NCBI RefSeq assembly: GCF_001668625.1
Contig: NZ_LZLJ01000062.1
Span: forward strand, 174,854-238,853
From: Mycobacterium sp. 1274756.6
Lineage (GTDB): Bacteria > Actinomycetota > Actinomycetes > Mycobacteriales > Mycobacteriaceae
DNA length: 64,000 nt
Direction: 5' to 3'
The notes beneath the pieces were generated by a model. That model was not told the DNA's origin. It did no database searches and saw only the letters and a list, made by a program, of their open reading frames with translations. The translations under genes were made by a program, and so were the position numbers. Position 1 is the first letter of the stretch, and every line of letters begins with the position of its first letter. Below, one piece after another: positions 38,260-47,381 of the stretch.

Positions 38260-40137
38260 TCACGGGGTGACGATCGCGAAGCCCGGGTCGGGCTCGTCGA
38301 GGACGCCCAGCAGCGTCGGCAACACCGCCGGGTCGCCGCTGATCTCCAGGCCCGGAGAGCTGAGATCACCCACGAGTGCCGACAGCAGGCGCATGCGATC
38401 GCTCAGCGCCACCGTGGCATCGGCGGCGGCCGCCTCGGCGGGTCGAAGCCGTTGCACCAGAACGCCGTTGCGCAAAGTGAGCCGGTAGTCGGTGGCGGTG
38501 TCGGCGAACGTGACGTCCAGCGTCAACGACAACTCCCAAGCCCGCGGGCCGTTCACCCGGATTGCCAGGGCGTCGAAGATCTGCTCGGCGCTCAGTTGCA
38601 CCAGCAACGCCGGGGAGCCGGTCCGCACCGCCGCCTCCGGGGCCGCACCGCGCAGTTCGGCGGCGCCGGTGAGGAAGAAGTTGCGCCACGTCGCGTTCTC
38701 GGCGCCGAAGGCCAGCTGCTCGAGGGTGTCGGCGTAAAGTTGCCGTGCGCCGCTGTGGTCGGCGTCGGTGAACACCGCGTGGTCCAACAAGGTGGCGGCC
38801 CAACGGAAGTCACCGCCGTCGAAGGCGTCCCGAGCCAGGTCGACCACCCGCTCGATCCCGCCGAGGGCGGCCACATAGCGGGGGCCGAGTTCCTCCGGCG
38901 GGTGTGGCCACAGCCGCGCCGGGTTGCCGTCGAACCAGCCCATGTAGCGCTGGTAGACGGCCTTGACGTTGTGGCTGACCGACCCGTAGTAGCCGCGGGC
39001 GTGCCAGGCCCGTTCCAGCGCTGGCGGTAGCGCGATCTGCTCGGCGATCTCCGCGCCGGTGTAGCCCTGGTTCAGCAGCCGCAGCGTCTGGTCGTGCAGG
39101 TAGGCGTACAGGTCGCGTTGCAGCGTCAGGAATTCGACGACCCGGTCGGTGCCCCAGGTCGGCCAGTGATGAGAGGCGAACAGCACGTCGCTGCGGGCGG
39201 CGAACCTCTCGATGGCCTCGGTGAGATAGCGCGACCACCGGCGCGGGTCGCGGACCAGCGCGCCGCGCAGCGTCAGCAGGTTGTGCAGGTTGTGGGTGGC
39301 GTTCTCGGCGATGCACAGCGCGCGGAATTGCGGGAAGTAGAAGTGCATTTCGGCGGGAGCTTCGCTGTCGGGCGTCAGCTGGAACTCGATGTCGACTCCG
39401 TCGAGACGGTAAGTCTGGCCGGTCCGTTCGATGGTCACCGTCGGGGCGATGAGGCCGACCTGCCCGGTGGAGGTGTTCTGGCCCAGGCCGCAGCCGACCT
39501 GGCCGCGCGGGCCGCGATCGAGCAGCGTGCCATACATATAGGTGGCGCGGCGGCTCATCGCCGTACCGGCGTAGACATTTTCGGCCACGGCGTGTTCCAG
39601 GAAGCCCTCCGGAGCGAGCACCGGCACCTGGCCGGCGTCGACATCGGCCTGGGTGGTCACCCCGAGCACGCCGCCGAAATGGTCGACGTGACTGTGGGTG
39701 TAGATGACCGCGGTGACGACACGATCGCCGCGGTGGGAGCGGTAGAGGGCCAGCGCCGCGGCGGCCACCTCGGCGCAGATGAGCGGGTCGATGACGATCA
39801 CTCCGCTGTCACCCTCGACGAACGTGATGTTGGACAGGTCCAGACCGCGGACCTGGTAGATGCCCGGTACCACTTCGTAGAGCCCGTGTTTGGCGACCAG
39901 CTGGCACTGCCGCCACAGGCTGGGGTGCACGGAGGTCGGCGCGTCGGCGGCGAGGAAGCCGTAGCTGTCGTTGTCCCACACCACCCGGCCGTCGGCCGCG
40001 GTGACCACGCACGGCTCCAGTGCGCCGAGGAAGCCGCGGTCGGCGTCGGCGAAATCGGCGGTGTCGTCGAACGGCAGCGCGGCGCGCTGAGCGTGGTGGG
40101 CGGCCTCGATGAGCGGTGTCGGCGGTTTGTGTTCCAC
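38260..40137 (-). CDS. Alkyl sulfatase, type III (SdsA1/BDS1 family)
   Basis: 625 aa. Metallo-beta-lactamase core with THSHVDHFGG and further ligands (AENATHNLHN; LFASHHWPTWG), then a dimerisation domain, and a C-terminal SCP2-like domain for the hydrophobic chain (~500-620). It hydrolyses alkyl sulfates such as SDS to alcohol and sulfate. No signal peptide seen, so probably cytosolic, unlike Pseudomonas SdsA1. Rv0407-type or Rv3762c-type position; by synteny it is Rv3762c-like. Confidence 0.9.
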   Translation of the reverse strand: MEHKPPTPLIEAAHHAQRAALPFDDTADFADADRGFLGALEPCVVTAADGRVVWDNDSYGFLAADAPTSVHPSLWRQCQLVAKHGLYEVVPGIYQVRGLDLSNITFVEGDSGVIVIDPLICAEVAAAALALYRSHRGDRVVTAVIYTHSHVDHFGGVLGVTTQADVDAGQVPVLAPEGFLEHAVAENVYAGTAMSRRATYMYGTLLDRGPRGQVGCGLGQNTSTGQVGLIAPTVTIERTGQTYRLDGVDIEFQLTPDSEAPAEMHFYFPQFRALCIAENATHNLHNLLTLRGALVRDPRRWSRYLTEAIERFAARSDVLFASHHWPTWGTDRVVEFLTLQRDLYAYLHDQTLRLLNQGYTGAEIAEQIALPPALERAWHARGYYGSVSHNVKAVYQRYMGWFDGNPARLWPHPPEELGPRYVAALGGIERVVDLARDAFDGGDFRWAATLLDHAVFTDADHSGARQLYADTLEQLAFGAENATWRNFFLTGAAELRGAAPEAAVRTGSPALLVQLSAEQIFDALAIRVNGPRAWELSLTLDVTFADTATDYRLTLRNGVLVQRLRPAEAAAADATVALSDRMRLLSALVGDLSSPGLEISGDPAVLPTLLGVLDEPDPGFAIVTP

Positions 40138-40207
40138 GCGCTGATCCTGCCAGCGCAGCCAGCGCCCCGAGCCGGTTCCGGCTATCCGCTGGCCCGGTGG
40201 ATCATGG

Positions 40208-40348
40208 CTACCGGTCTGCCTCGCCTTTACCGGTCAGGGCGCGGAGCAGCTTGCGCCACCATGAGGTGTCGCCGGTGACCCGGTCCTGCGTCTGCGCGGC
40301 TTCGTCGGCGTAGTCGCCGATGGATTCGTCGCCTTCTTCGGCACGCAC
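40208..40348 (-). CDS. Small conserved-looking protein (46 aa)
   Basis: Begins GTG, VRAEEGDESIG; acidic N-terminal half, then TSWWRKLLRALTGKG, an amphipathic basic/Trp end. GGAG sits 8 bp upstream of the GTG. Codon third positions are GC-rich, as expected for coding DNA. I cannot name a family. It is upstream of the alkylsulfatase on the same strand, 70 bp away. Most gene callers would miss it. Confidence 0.6.
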   Translation of the reverse strand: MRAEEGDESIGDYADEAAQTQDRVTGDTSWWRKLLRALTGKGEADR

Positions 40349-40475
40349 TGGATCAACTCCTTACCGGTTGTTCGGGCCGACCGTCGGGCCGGCCGATCCG
40401 GGTGGATCGCAGGTTCCCGGGTGCGGCTACCCGTTCACCCGCCCGACGAAACCGGATTCGCGTAGGTTCGGGCCT

Positions 40476-41498
40476 GTGGATCCCGATGCCGTCGCTGCCT
40501 GGATGTCAACGCAGGGTTTGGGCGACGGGCCATTGCACGAGGTCACCGAACTCGCCGGCGGCACCCAGAACGTCATGGTGCGGTTCACCCGCTCGGGCCG
40601 CGACTACGTGCTGCGCCGCGGACCCCGCCATCTGCGCCCGGCCAGCAACACCGTGATCCTGCGGGAGACCCGGGTGCTGGCCGCGTTGGCCGGCACCGAC
40701 GTGCCGCATCCGCCGCTGATCGCCGCCTGCGCCGACCCGGGGGTGCTCGGCGACGCGGTCTTCTACCTGATGGAACCGGTGGAGGGCTTCAACGCCGGGC
40801 AGGGTCTGCCCGCGTTGCACGCCGAGGATGCCGCGATCCGCCACCGGATGGGTCTGTCGATGGCCGACGCGCTGGCGCGGCTGGGCGCCGTGGACTACCG
40901 GGCGGTGGGGCTGGGCGATTTCGGCAAGCCCGACGGGTTTTTGGACCGCCAGGTGCCGCGCTGGCTTTCCGAACTGGAGTCCTACTCGCAGTTCGACGGC
41001 TACCCCGGACCGCAGATCCCCGGCGTGCAGGAGGTCGCGGCCTGGCTGCAGCGCGGCCAACCGTCGTCGTGGACGCCGGGCATCATGCACGGCGACTACC
41101 ACGCCGCCAACGTGATGTTCTCACCCACCGGCCCGGAGGTGGCCGCGATCGTGGACTGGGAGATGTGCACCATCGGCGACCCGCTGCTGGACCTGGGCTG
41201 GCTGCTGGCGACCTGGCCGGATCCGTCGGCGCCGCCGGTGCTCGAGCAGGCGCTGACCGGCTACGGCGACTGGGCCACCCATGCCGAGATCATCGATCAA
41301 TACGCCGCCGCCAGCAGCCGCGACCTCACCGCGATCACCTGGTACACCGTGCTGGCCTGCTTCAAACTCGGGATCGTGCTGGAGGGCACGCTGGCCCGGG
41401 CCTGCGCCGGCAAGGCGCCGCGCGAGGTCGGGGAGCAACTGCACGACGCGGCGGTGCGGTTGTTCGAGCGCGCCCGGGTCTTGACCGACTCGCGATGA
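40476..41498 (+). CDS. APH-family phosphotransferase
   Basis: 340 aa, second of its kind in the window. ELAGGTQNVMVRF (nucleotide loop), IMHGDYHAANVM (catalytic) and IVDWEMCTIGDP (metal). Similar to the FadE36-position protein but clearly distinct. GTG start at 40476 (VDPDAVAAWM). The stop overlaps an ATG of the next gene. Confidence 0.85.
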   Translation: MDPDAVAAWMSTQGLGDGPLHEVTELAGGTQNVMVRFTRSGRDYVLRRGPRHLRPASNTVILRETRVLAALAGTDVPHPPLIAACADPGVLGDAVFYLMEPVEGFNAGQGLPALHAEDAAIRHRMGLSMADALARLGAVDYRAVGLGDFGKPDGFLDRQVPRWLSELESYSQFDGYPGPQIPGVQEVAAWLQRGQPSSWTPGIMHGDYHAANVMFSPTGPEVAAIVDWEMCTIGDPLLDLGWLLATWPDPSAPPVLEQALTGYGDWATHAEIIDQYAAASSRDLTAITWYTVLACFKLGIVLEGTLARACAGKAPREVGEQLHDAAVRLFERARVLTDSR

Positions 41499-41530
41499 TG
41501 GATGCACCGGGTCAGCGAAGGGAGTCGAGG

Positions 41531-42811
41531 GTGATCGAGTCACGTTCCGCCCGTGTCGACGCCGGTGTCGACGCTTTGGTCGATGCCGACACCGCCCGGC
41601 TGGTGGAGATGTTCAAGATGCTCCACAGCACCCCCGAACTGGCGTTCGCCGAGGTCCGCACGGCCCGCACCGTCGCGCAGGGGTTGGGCAACTTGGGGTT
41701 CCAGGTCACCAGCGGGATCGCCGGCACCGGCGTGGCCGCGGTGCTGGAGAACGGGCCCGGCCCCACCGTGATGTACCGGGCGGACATGGACGCGCTGGCC
41801 ATCGAGGAGGCGACCGGCCTGGACTACGCCAGCACGGCGCGGGCGCGTCGCGAGGACGGCACCACCGTGCCGGTCGCGCACATGTGCGGTCACGACGCGC
41901 ACGTCGTGTGGATGATGGGCATGGCCAAGGTGCTCGCCCGCACCACCGACGCCTGGTCGGGCACGGCGGTGCTGGTCGGCCAGCCCGCCGAGGAGCCGAT
42001 CACCGGCGCGCAGGCGATGGTCGATGACGGCCTGTATGACTTCGTCCCGCGCCCCGATCAGCTGGTCGGCCTGCACACCGCACCCGCCCCGGTGGGAATG
42101 GTGGTGGCCGCCGGCGGCACCCGGCTGGCCGGCACCGACCAACTCGACATCGAGTTCCGCGGGGTCGGCGGGCACGGCTCGATGCCGCAGTTGACCAAGG
42201 ACCCGGTGTTGATGGCGGCGCTGGCGGTGGTGGAGTTCCAGGCGATCATCAGCCGCACCATCGCCCCGCAGGAGACCGCGGTGCTCTCGGTCGGGTCGGT
42301 GCAAGCCGGAGTCGACAACAACGTCATCCCCGACCGGGCGTTGCTCAAAGCCAACCTGCGCTGGTTCCACACCGGGGTGCGCGACCAGTTGCTCGCCGGG
42401 ATCCGCTCGGTCAGCGAGGGGCTGGCCCGCACCTACGGGATGCCGGAGGATCGGCTGCCCGCGCTCACCATGAAGGGGCATTCACCGCCGCTGGTCAACG
42501 ACGACGCGCTCACCACCCGGGTGGCCGAGTCGCTGCAGCAGGTGCTGGGCGAGGGCAACGTCGTCACCGACTTCCCGCCGGCCACCGGCTCGGAGGATTG
42601 CCACCTGCTCAAGGGGCCGCATGCCGACGTCCCGCTGGCCTACCTGCTGGTGGGGGTGGCCGACCCGCAGGTCTACGCCGCCGCAGCGGCCGAGGGCAAA
42701 CTGTTCCCCTACTCGCCGCACTCCCCGGAGTACATCGTGGACCTGGCGGCAATCCCGTTCGGCGCCAAGGTCGCCAGCCACATCATGCTGGAGTTGCTCG
42801 GCGCCTCCTGA
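41531..42811 (+). CDS. M20-family amidohydrolase
   Basis: 426 aa. The di-metal site is visible as HMCGHDAHVVW, QPAEE and later the late His in PHSPEY; the dimerisation (lid) domain starts near LDIEFRGVGGHGSMPQL. Family members hydrolyse N-acyl amino acids or peptide-like amides (aminoacylase, hippurate hydrolase). The GTG at 41531 follows GAAGGGAG at 7 bp. An in-frame ATG at 41495, overlapping the previous stop, would add 12 residues. Confidence 0.9.
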   Translation: MIESRSARVDAGVDALVDADTARLVEMFKMLHSTPELAFAEVRTARTVAQGLGNLGFQVTSGIAGTGVAAVLENGPGPTVMYRADMDALAIEEATGLDYASTARARREDGTTVPVAHMCGHDAHVVWMMGMAKVLARTTDAWSGTAVLVGQPAEEPITGAQAMVDDGLYDFVPRPDQLVGLHTAPAPVGMVVAAGGTRLAGTDQLDIEFRGVGGHGSMPQLTKDPVLMAALAVVEFQAIISRTIAPQETAVLSVGSVQAGVDNNVIPDRALLKANLRWFHTGVRDQLLAGIRSVSEGLARTYGMPEDRLPALTMKGHSPPLVNDDALTTRVAESLQQVLGEGNVVTDFPPATGSEDCHLLKGPHADVPLAYLLVGVADPQVYAAAAAEGKLFPYSPHSPEYIVDLAAIPFGAKVASHIMLELLGAS

Positions 42812-42909
42812 TCCGGCTCGGAACCTCGCCAGCAACGTGGCGGCGGTTTCGTGTCGGTGGGTCCCGCTAACGTCGGAGCTGCCCGGGTCCCATGTCATAG
42901 GAGGTCATC

Positions 42910-43431
42910 ATGGCGGCTCCCCTTCCCCCACCCGGCTGGTACCCCGATCCGTCCGGCGCTCCCGGCCAGCGCTACTTCGATGGGCACGACTGGTCGGTCC
43001 GGCACCCCGGCGGAGCGCCGGTCATCATCAACAACGTCGTCGGCGCCGCGACGCCGGTGGTGGTGCGCTCCGGACCCAACCACGTCCTGCACCTGATCCT
43101 GACCGTGTTGACCTTCGGGCTGTGGCTGCCGGTGTGGCTCCTGGTGACGCTGGCCAGCAGCCGGCCCGGCACGCAGACCTGGCGGGTGATCGGCGTGGTG
43201 TTCGCCGCGCTGATGCTGGTCGGCCTGGCCGGTTCCAGTCCGGGGGCGTTCGTCGTGCTGGCCTTGCTGGCCGGCGGCGGCTATCTGGCCTACCGCCTCC
43301 GGGAACACGACGCGAAGTGGCGCCTGGAGCAGGCGCGGATCGCGGCGCGCGCCGACGCTCAGAACCAGGCGTTGCTGTTCGGTCACCCGTCGGGCACCTA
43401 CGGCCAGTACCCGCCGAATCCGTTGCCGTAG
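42910..43431 (+). CDS. DUF2510 membrane protein
   Basis: 173 aa. An N-terminal DUF2510 motif (PPGWYPDPSGAPGQRYFDG, then W), two or three hydrophobic helices (~60-120) and a polar tail. DUF2510 is a small actinobacterial domain of unknown role. The preceding sequence ends GTCATAGGAGGTCATC, so AGGAGG is an excellent ribosome site. Confidence 0.88.
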   Translation: MAAPLPPPGWYPDPSGAPGQRYFDGHDWSVRHPGGAPVIINNVVGAATPVVVRSGPNHVLHLILTVLTFGLWLPVWLLVTLASSRPGTQTWRVIGVVFAALMLVGLAGSSPGAFVVLALLAGGGYLAYRLREHDAKWRLEQARIAARADAQNQALLFGHPSGTYGQYPPNPLP

Positions 43432-43440
43432 CGCCGGGTG

Positions 43441-43953
43441 CTATCGGACTTGGGGGCGCAGCTCCGCGGGAGCGAACCGGTCGAACGCGGCCAGCAGGTC
43501 GGCGAAACTGCGATCGGAATCGAAAAGGTTCAACGAGAGGTCCCCGAAGGCCCGCGCGGTATTCAGTCGCCTGACCCACCTGATGAGAAACTTCGGCGGA
43601 TACGCGGCGGGGTCGTACAGGTTGAGGTCCAAAAACTGCTGCCCGCGTAGCTCCCGGACCTTGATCTCCCGGATCGCGCTCCACGGGATCACCTGCTCGG
43701 ACCAGCGGCGCCAATAGACGCCGTCGGCGTCGATGCGCAGAACCAGGCCGCCGCGGATCAACCGTGTCACACCGATCGCCACCAACAGGCCGGAGACACC
43801 GACGATCAGCCAACCCGAGATTCGGGTGATGAGGGTCGAGTCGGATCCGTCACCGAAGACCCCACCGATCAACAGCCCACCGATCACCGAGACCACACAG
43901 ATCAGCAGCAGGCCGAGAACCTTGATCCGCCTGACCCGGGCTTCGAATGGCAT
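43441..43953 (-). CDS. Membrane protein with PH-like domain
   Basis: 170 aa. Two membrane helices (~10-32 and 45-65) then a domain that looks like bacterial PH (LRIDADGVYWRRW, VIPWSAIREIKV). ATG at 43953 has GAGAGGG upstream. A larger open frame to 45363 would cross two tRNA genes and is not real. Function unknown. Confidence 0.75.
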   Translation of the reverse strand: MPFEARVRRIKVLGLLLICVVSVIGGLLIGGVFGDGSDSTLITRISGWLIVGVSGLLVAIGVTRLIRGGLVLRIDADGVYWRRWSEQVIPWSAIREIKVRELRGQQFLDLNLYDPAAYPPKFLIRWVRRLNTARAFGDLSLNLFDSDRSFADLLAAFDRFAPAELRPQVR

Positions 43954-43990
43954 GAACTGGCCCTCTCGTGCGTGGCCGCCAGTTAAAAAG

Positions 43991-44064
43991 CACGCCCGGA
44001 GGGATTCGAACCCCCAACCTTCTGATCCGTAGTCAGATGCTCTATCCGTTGAGCTACGGGCGCC
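43991..44064 (-). tRNA. argV: tRNA-Arg (anticodon ACG)
   Basis: Acceptor GCGCCCG pairs with CGGGCGT; anticodon loop CTACGGA gives ACG, the TadA substrate (A34 to inosine). T-loop GGTTCGAATCC. 26 bp from tRNA-Ser(GCT) on the same strand; likely one transcript. Confidence 0.95.
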
Positions 44065-44090
44065 TGTATGCAGTTGTGTCGTCACTTCGG

Positions 44091-44177
44091 CGGAGGCGAG
44101 AGGATTTGAACCTCCGGTCCCCGTGAAGGGACAACTCATTAGCAGTGAGTCCCATTCGGCCGCTCTGGCACGCCTCC
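44091..44177 (-). tRNA. serV: tRNA-Ser (anticodon GCT)
   Basis: Acceptor GGAGGCG/CGCCTCC, discriminator G; anticodon loop CTGCTAA gives GCT (reads AGC/AGU). Long variable arm; T-loop GGTTCAAATCC. Confidence 0.95.
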
Positions 44178-44265
44178 TTGAACTCCCTGAGGGTACCGGA
44201 CCCTCGTCGAGGCTCCGCAACCGCCGAGGGCACAGCGTACACGCAGCGCCGCCTATGCTGTCGAC

Positions 44266-45312
44266 GTGACCGCTCGCCTGCGCCCGGAGATGGCCGAGCT
44301 GCCCGCCTATGTCGAGGGCAAAACGGTGCCCGGAGCGGTCAAGTTGGCCAGCAACGAAACGGTGGCCGAGCCGCTGCCCAGCGTCCGCGCCGCCATCGCC
44401 GCCGCCGCCGACCGGCTCAACCGCTATCCCGACAACGGTTACGCCGCGCTGCGCTCCCGCCTCGGCGAACACGTCGGGTTCCCGCCCGAGCAGATCAGCG
44501 TCGGGGCCGGCTCGGTGAGCCTGTGTCAGCAGCTGGTCCAGATCACCGCCGGCCCGGGCGATGAGGTGCTGTTCGGCTGGCGCAGCTTCGAGGTCTACCC
44601 GCTGCAGGTACGGGTCGCGGGAGCCACCCCGGTCCAGGTGCCGCTGAAGGACCACACCTTCGACCTGGACGCCATGCTCGCCGCGATCACCGACCGCACC
44701 CGGCTGATCTTCGTGTGCAACCCCAACAACCCGACCTCGACCGTCGTCGACCCGGCCGCGCTGGCCCGGTTTGTCGCGGCCGTGCCGCCGCAGATCCTGA
44801 TCGCGATCGATGAGGCCTACGTCGAGTACATCCGCGACGGCCTGACCCCCGACAGCCTCGCCCTGGTGCGCGCCCACCCCAACGTGGCGGTGCTGCGCAC
44901 CTTCTCCAAGGCTTACGGGCTGGCCGGACTGCGGATCGGCTACGCGGTGGCCGACCCCGAGGTGGTCACCGCGCTGGGCAAGGTCTACGTGCCGTTCACC
45001 GCCGGCAGCCTGGCGCAGGCCGGCGCGATCGCCTCCCTGGACGCCGCCGCGGAGTTGCTGGCCCGCACCGACGCCGTGGTCGCCGAACGCGCGCGGGTCT
45101 CCCGCGCGCTGCGCGCGGCCGGATTCGACCTGCCGGACTCGCAGGCCAACTTCGTGTGGCTGCCGCTGGCGGAGCGCACCGCAGACTTCGTCGCCGCCGC
45201 GGCGGACGCCCACATCGTGGTTCGGCCGTACGGAACCGACGGGGTTCGGGTGACAATCGGAGCACCCGAAGAAAACGAGATGCTGTTGGCCTTCGCCCGC
45301 AGCTGGATCTGA
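44266..45312 (+). CDS. pat: Aromatic/histidinol-phosphate-type aminotransferase (HisC2-like)
   Basis: 348 aa fold-type I PLP enzyme. The PLP lysine is in RTFSKAYGLAG; NPNNPTS and AIDEAYVEY bind the cofactor. In M. tuberculosis the ortholog is Rv3772 (hisC2), whose relatives act on phenylpyruvate and so complete tyrosine/phenylalanine synthesis together with tyrA in this window. Substrate choice between aromatic acids and histidinol phosphate cannot be read off. GTG start at 44266. Confidence 0.87.
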   Translation: MTARLRPEMAELPAYVEGKTVPGAVKLASNETVAEPLPSVRAAIAAAADRLNRYPDNGYAALRSRLGEHVGFPPEQISVGAGSVSLCQQLVQITAGPGDEVLFGWRSFEVYPLQVRVAGATPVQVPLKDHTFDLDAMLAAITDRTRLIFVCNPNNPTSTVVDPAALARFVAAVPPQILIAIDEAYVEYIRDGLTPDSLALVRAHPNVAVLRTFSKAYGLAGLRIGYAVADPEVVTALGKVYVPFTAGSLAQAGAIASLDAAAELLARTDAVVAERARVSRALRAAGFDLPDSQANFVWLPLAERTADFVAAAADAHIVVRPYGTDGVRVTIGAPEENEMLLAFARSWI

Positions 45313-45320
45313 GGAGAGCG

Positions 45321-45743
45321 ATGCGAGCAACCGCGACCGCCACGGTGCCGGCGCCCCCGGCAAGCGTCTGGCAGCTGTTGTCCGACCACGAAGGCATGGC
45401 GCGCTGGGCGCCCGGGCTCACGGTCACCCTGGTGCAGGACGGTACCCCGGACCGCAACGGGGTCGGGGCGCAGCGCCGGATCCAGCCCGCACCACTGCTA
45501 CCCGCCATCGTCGAGGAAGTGACCGCCTTCGAACCGGAGAAGCGGTTGGCCTACCGGGCCGTCTCAGGTGTCCCGTTTCGCAACTACAGCGGCGAGGTCG
45601 AGCTGGCCCCGGTCGGGCACGGCACCGAGATCCGCTACACCGTCAGCGCCGACAACCGGCTGCCCGCGGTGGCTACCGTGCTGGCCAACGGTCTGCTGTT
45701 CGCGCTGAAGCGTCAGGTGAAGAAGGCGCAGCGATGGGCGTGA
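45321..45743 (+). CDS. SRPBCC-family protein
   Basis: 140 aa START/Bet-v1-type fold (polyketide cyclase-like): begins MRATATATVPAPPASVWQLL with a strong GAGGAGAG upstream; has WAPGLTVTL and a C-terminal helix (FALKRQVKKAQRW). Binds a hydrophobic ligand; none identifiable. Its stop overlaps the next gene by 10 bp, so the HisC2-like gene, this and the next three form an operon. Confidence 0.85.
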   Translation: MRATATATVPAPPASVWQLLSDHEGMARWAPGLTVTLVQDGTPDRNGVGAQRRIQPAPLLPAIVEEVTAFEPEKRLAYRAVSGVPFRNYSGEVELAPVGHGTEIRYTVSADNRLPAVATVLANGLLFALKRQVKKAQRWA

Positions 45744-46198
45744 CCGCCCGCGACCGGTTCACCGACTTCACCGGTCGCGGCACCCCGATCCCGGACTCCG
45801 AACTCGACGAGTTCTGGGCGTCGCTGCCGCCGGCCACCATCGAGGACATGCTCGGCGAGTGGTCCGGCGGCGAGTTCGTCACCGGCCACAAGATGAATGG
45901 CCAGCTCGAGAAGGCCCGCTGGTTCGGCAAGCACTTCAAGTCGGTCACCGACGTGGCGCCGCTGGTCTGCCTCGACGAGAACGGGGAGAAGTTCTCCAAC
46001 GTCGAGATGGGCAAGGGCGAGGCGAGCCTGTGGCTCGAGGAGTTCCGCGGCGAGGTCGTCGCCACCATGGTCTACGACGGCCAACCCATCCACGACCACT
46101 TCAAACGCATCGACGACGACACCGTGATGGGCATCATGAACGGCAAACGGGTGCTTGATGACGGCCGGTACTTCTACTTCTATCTGGAACGGGTGTGA
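45734..46198 (+). CDS. GXWXG/DUF4334-domain protein
   Basis: 154 aa. N-terminal GXWXG-like motif (LGEWSGGEFVTGH, then FGKHF) and a C-terminal DUF4334 region (IMNGKRVLDDGRYFYFYLER). These proteins are of unknown function, seen in actinobacteria near fatty-acid genes. It overlaps the SRPBCC gene and is 4 bp from the enoyl-CoA hydratase. Confidence 0.83.
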   Translation: MGVTARDRFTDFTGRGTPIPDSELDEFWASLPPATIEDMLGEWSGGEFVTGHKMNGQLEKARWFGKHFKSVTDVAPLVCLDENGEKFSNVEMGKGEASLWLEEFRGEVVATMVYDGQPIHDHFKRIDDDTVMGIMNGKRVLDDGRYFYFYLERV

Positions 46199-46202
46199 TC
46201 GC

Positions 46203-47027
46203 ATGAGCACGACCTACGAGTCGCTCACCGTGGAAACCTCCGGCCACGTCGCGCAGGTGACCCTGATCGGCCCCGGCAAGGGCAACGCGATGGGTCCGGC
46301 GTTCTGGGCGGAGTTGCCCCGGGTGTTCGCCACCCTCGACGCCGACCCCGACGTGCGGGCGATCGTGCTCGCCGGGTCGGGCAAGAACTTCAGCTACGGG
46401 CTGGACCTGCCGGCCATGGGCGGGTCGCTGTCCGGGGTGCTGGCCGAGGGCGCTTCGGCCAAGCCCCGCGCGGAATTCCACCGCATGCTGACGGAGATGC
46501 AGGGCGCGATCAGCGCGGTCGCCGACGCCCGCACCCCCACCGTCGCGGCCGTGCAGGGCTGGTGCATCGGCGGCGGGGTCGACCTGATCTCCGCGGTCGA
46601 CATCCGCTACGCCGCCGCCGACGCGAAGTTCTCGGTGCGCGAGGTCAAACTGGCGATGGTCGCCGACGTCGGTAGCCTCGCCCGGCTCCCGCTGATCCTC
46701 ACCGAGGGCCACCTGCGTGAGCTGGCCCTGACCGGCAAGGACATCGACGCCGCCCGCGCCGAGAAGATCGGGCTGGTCAACGACGTCTTCGACGACGCCG
46801 AGGCGTGCCTGGCCGCCGCCCACGCCACGGCCGCCGAAATCGCCGCGAACCCGCCGCTGACCGTGCGCGGGGTCAAAGACGTCCTCGACCAGCAGCGCAT
46901 CGATCGGGTCTCGGCCAGCCTGCGCTACGTCGCCGCGTGGAACTCCGCGTTCCTGCCGTCGAAGGACCTGGTCGAGGGCATCAGCGCCGCCATGACCAAA
47001 CGCGCCCCGCAGTTCACCGGCGAATGA
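46203..47027 (+). CDS. echA21: Enoyl-CoA hydratase/isomerase family (EchA21)
   Basis: 274 aa crotonase. The oxyanion-hole motif GWCIGGGVDLISAVDI is intact; catalytic acid positions: the loop KFSVREVKLAMVADVG has Glu in the expected helix and Asp further on. More like a dienoyl-CoA isomerase than a hydratase by this D/E pattern. Operon member; ends with ATGA overlap to the SMR gene. Confidence 0.9.
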   Translation: MSTTYESLTVETSGHVAQVTLIGPGKGNAMGPAFWAELPRVFATLDADPDVRAIVLAGSGKNFSYGLDLPAMGGSLSGVLAEGASAKPRAEFHRMLTEMQGAISAVADARTPTVAAVQGWCIGGGVDLISAVDIRYAAADAKFSVREVKLAMVADVGSLARLPLILTEGHLRELALTGKDIDAARAEKIGLVNDVFDDAEACLAAAHATAAEIAANPPLTVRGVKDVLDQQRIDRVSASLRYVAAWNSAFLPSKDLVEGISAAMTKRAPQFTGE

Positions 47028-47371
47028 ACGGCTGGCTGCTGCTGGCCGGTGCGATCGCGTTCGAGGTGTGCGCGACATTGTCGCTGCGCGCCTCGGAGGG
47101 CTTCACCAGGTTGGTGTGGGCGGGGCCGGTCGTGGTCGGCTACGCGGTGTCGTTCGCTCTGCTGGCGCTCGTGCTCAAGCGGGGCATGCCGGTCGGGGTG
47201 GCCTACGGCGTCTGGTCGGGCGTGGGGGTGGCGGCCACCGCGGTCGCCGCCCGGTTTCTGTTCGACGATCCGTTCACCTGGCTGATGGCCGCCGGCGTGG
47301 CGCTCATCGGGGCCGGGGTGTTCCTGCTGGAGTTCGGCGCCACCACCGGCGCGGGTTCAGCGGGCGCGTAG
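47024..47371 (+). CDS. Small multidrug resistance (SMR) family transporter
   Basis: 115 aa, four membrane helices. The essential glutamate is in AFEVCATLSLRAS (Glu at residue 14); GMPVGVAYGVWSGVGV is the second-to-third helix motif. Proton-coupled efflux of cationic lipophilic drugs or guanidinium. Starts at an ATGA overlap with the preceding stop. Confidence 0.9.
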   Translation: MNGWLLLAGAIAFEVCATLSLRASEGFTRLVWAGPVVVGYAVSFALLALVLKRGMPVGVAYGVWSGVGVAATAVAARFLFDDPFTWLMAAGVALIGAGVFLLEFGATTGAGSAGA

Positions 47372-47381
47372 CCTGACCGCC

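Noticed and set aside
43441..45363. 640-codon minus-strand frame
   Set aside because: Crosses two tRNA genes and lies antisense to the aminotransferase gene; only the first 170 codons from 43953 are a real gene.
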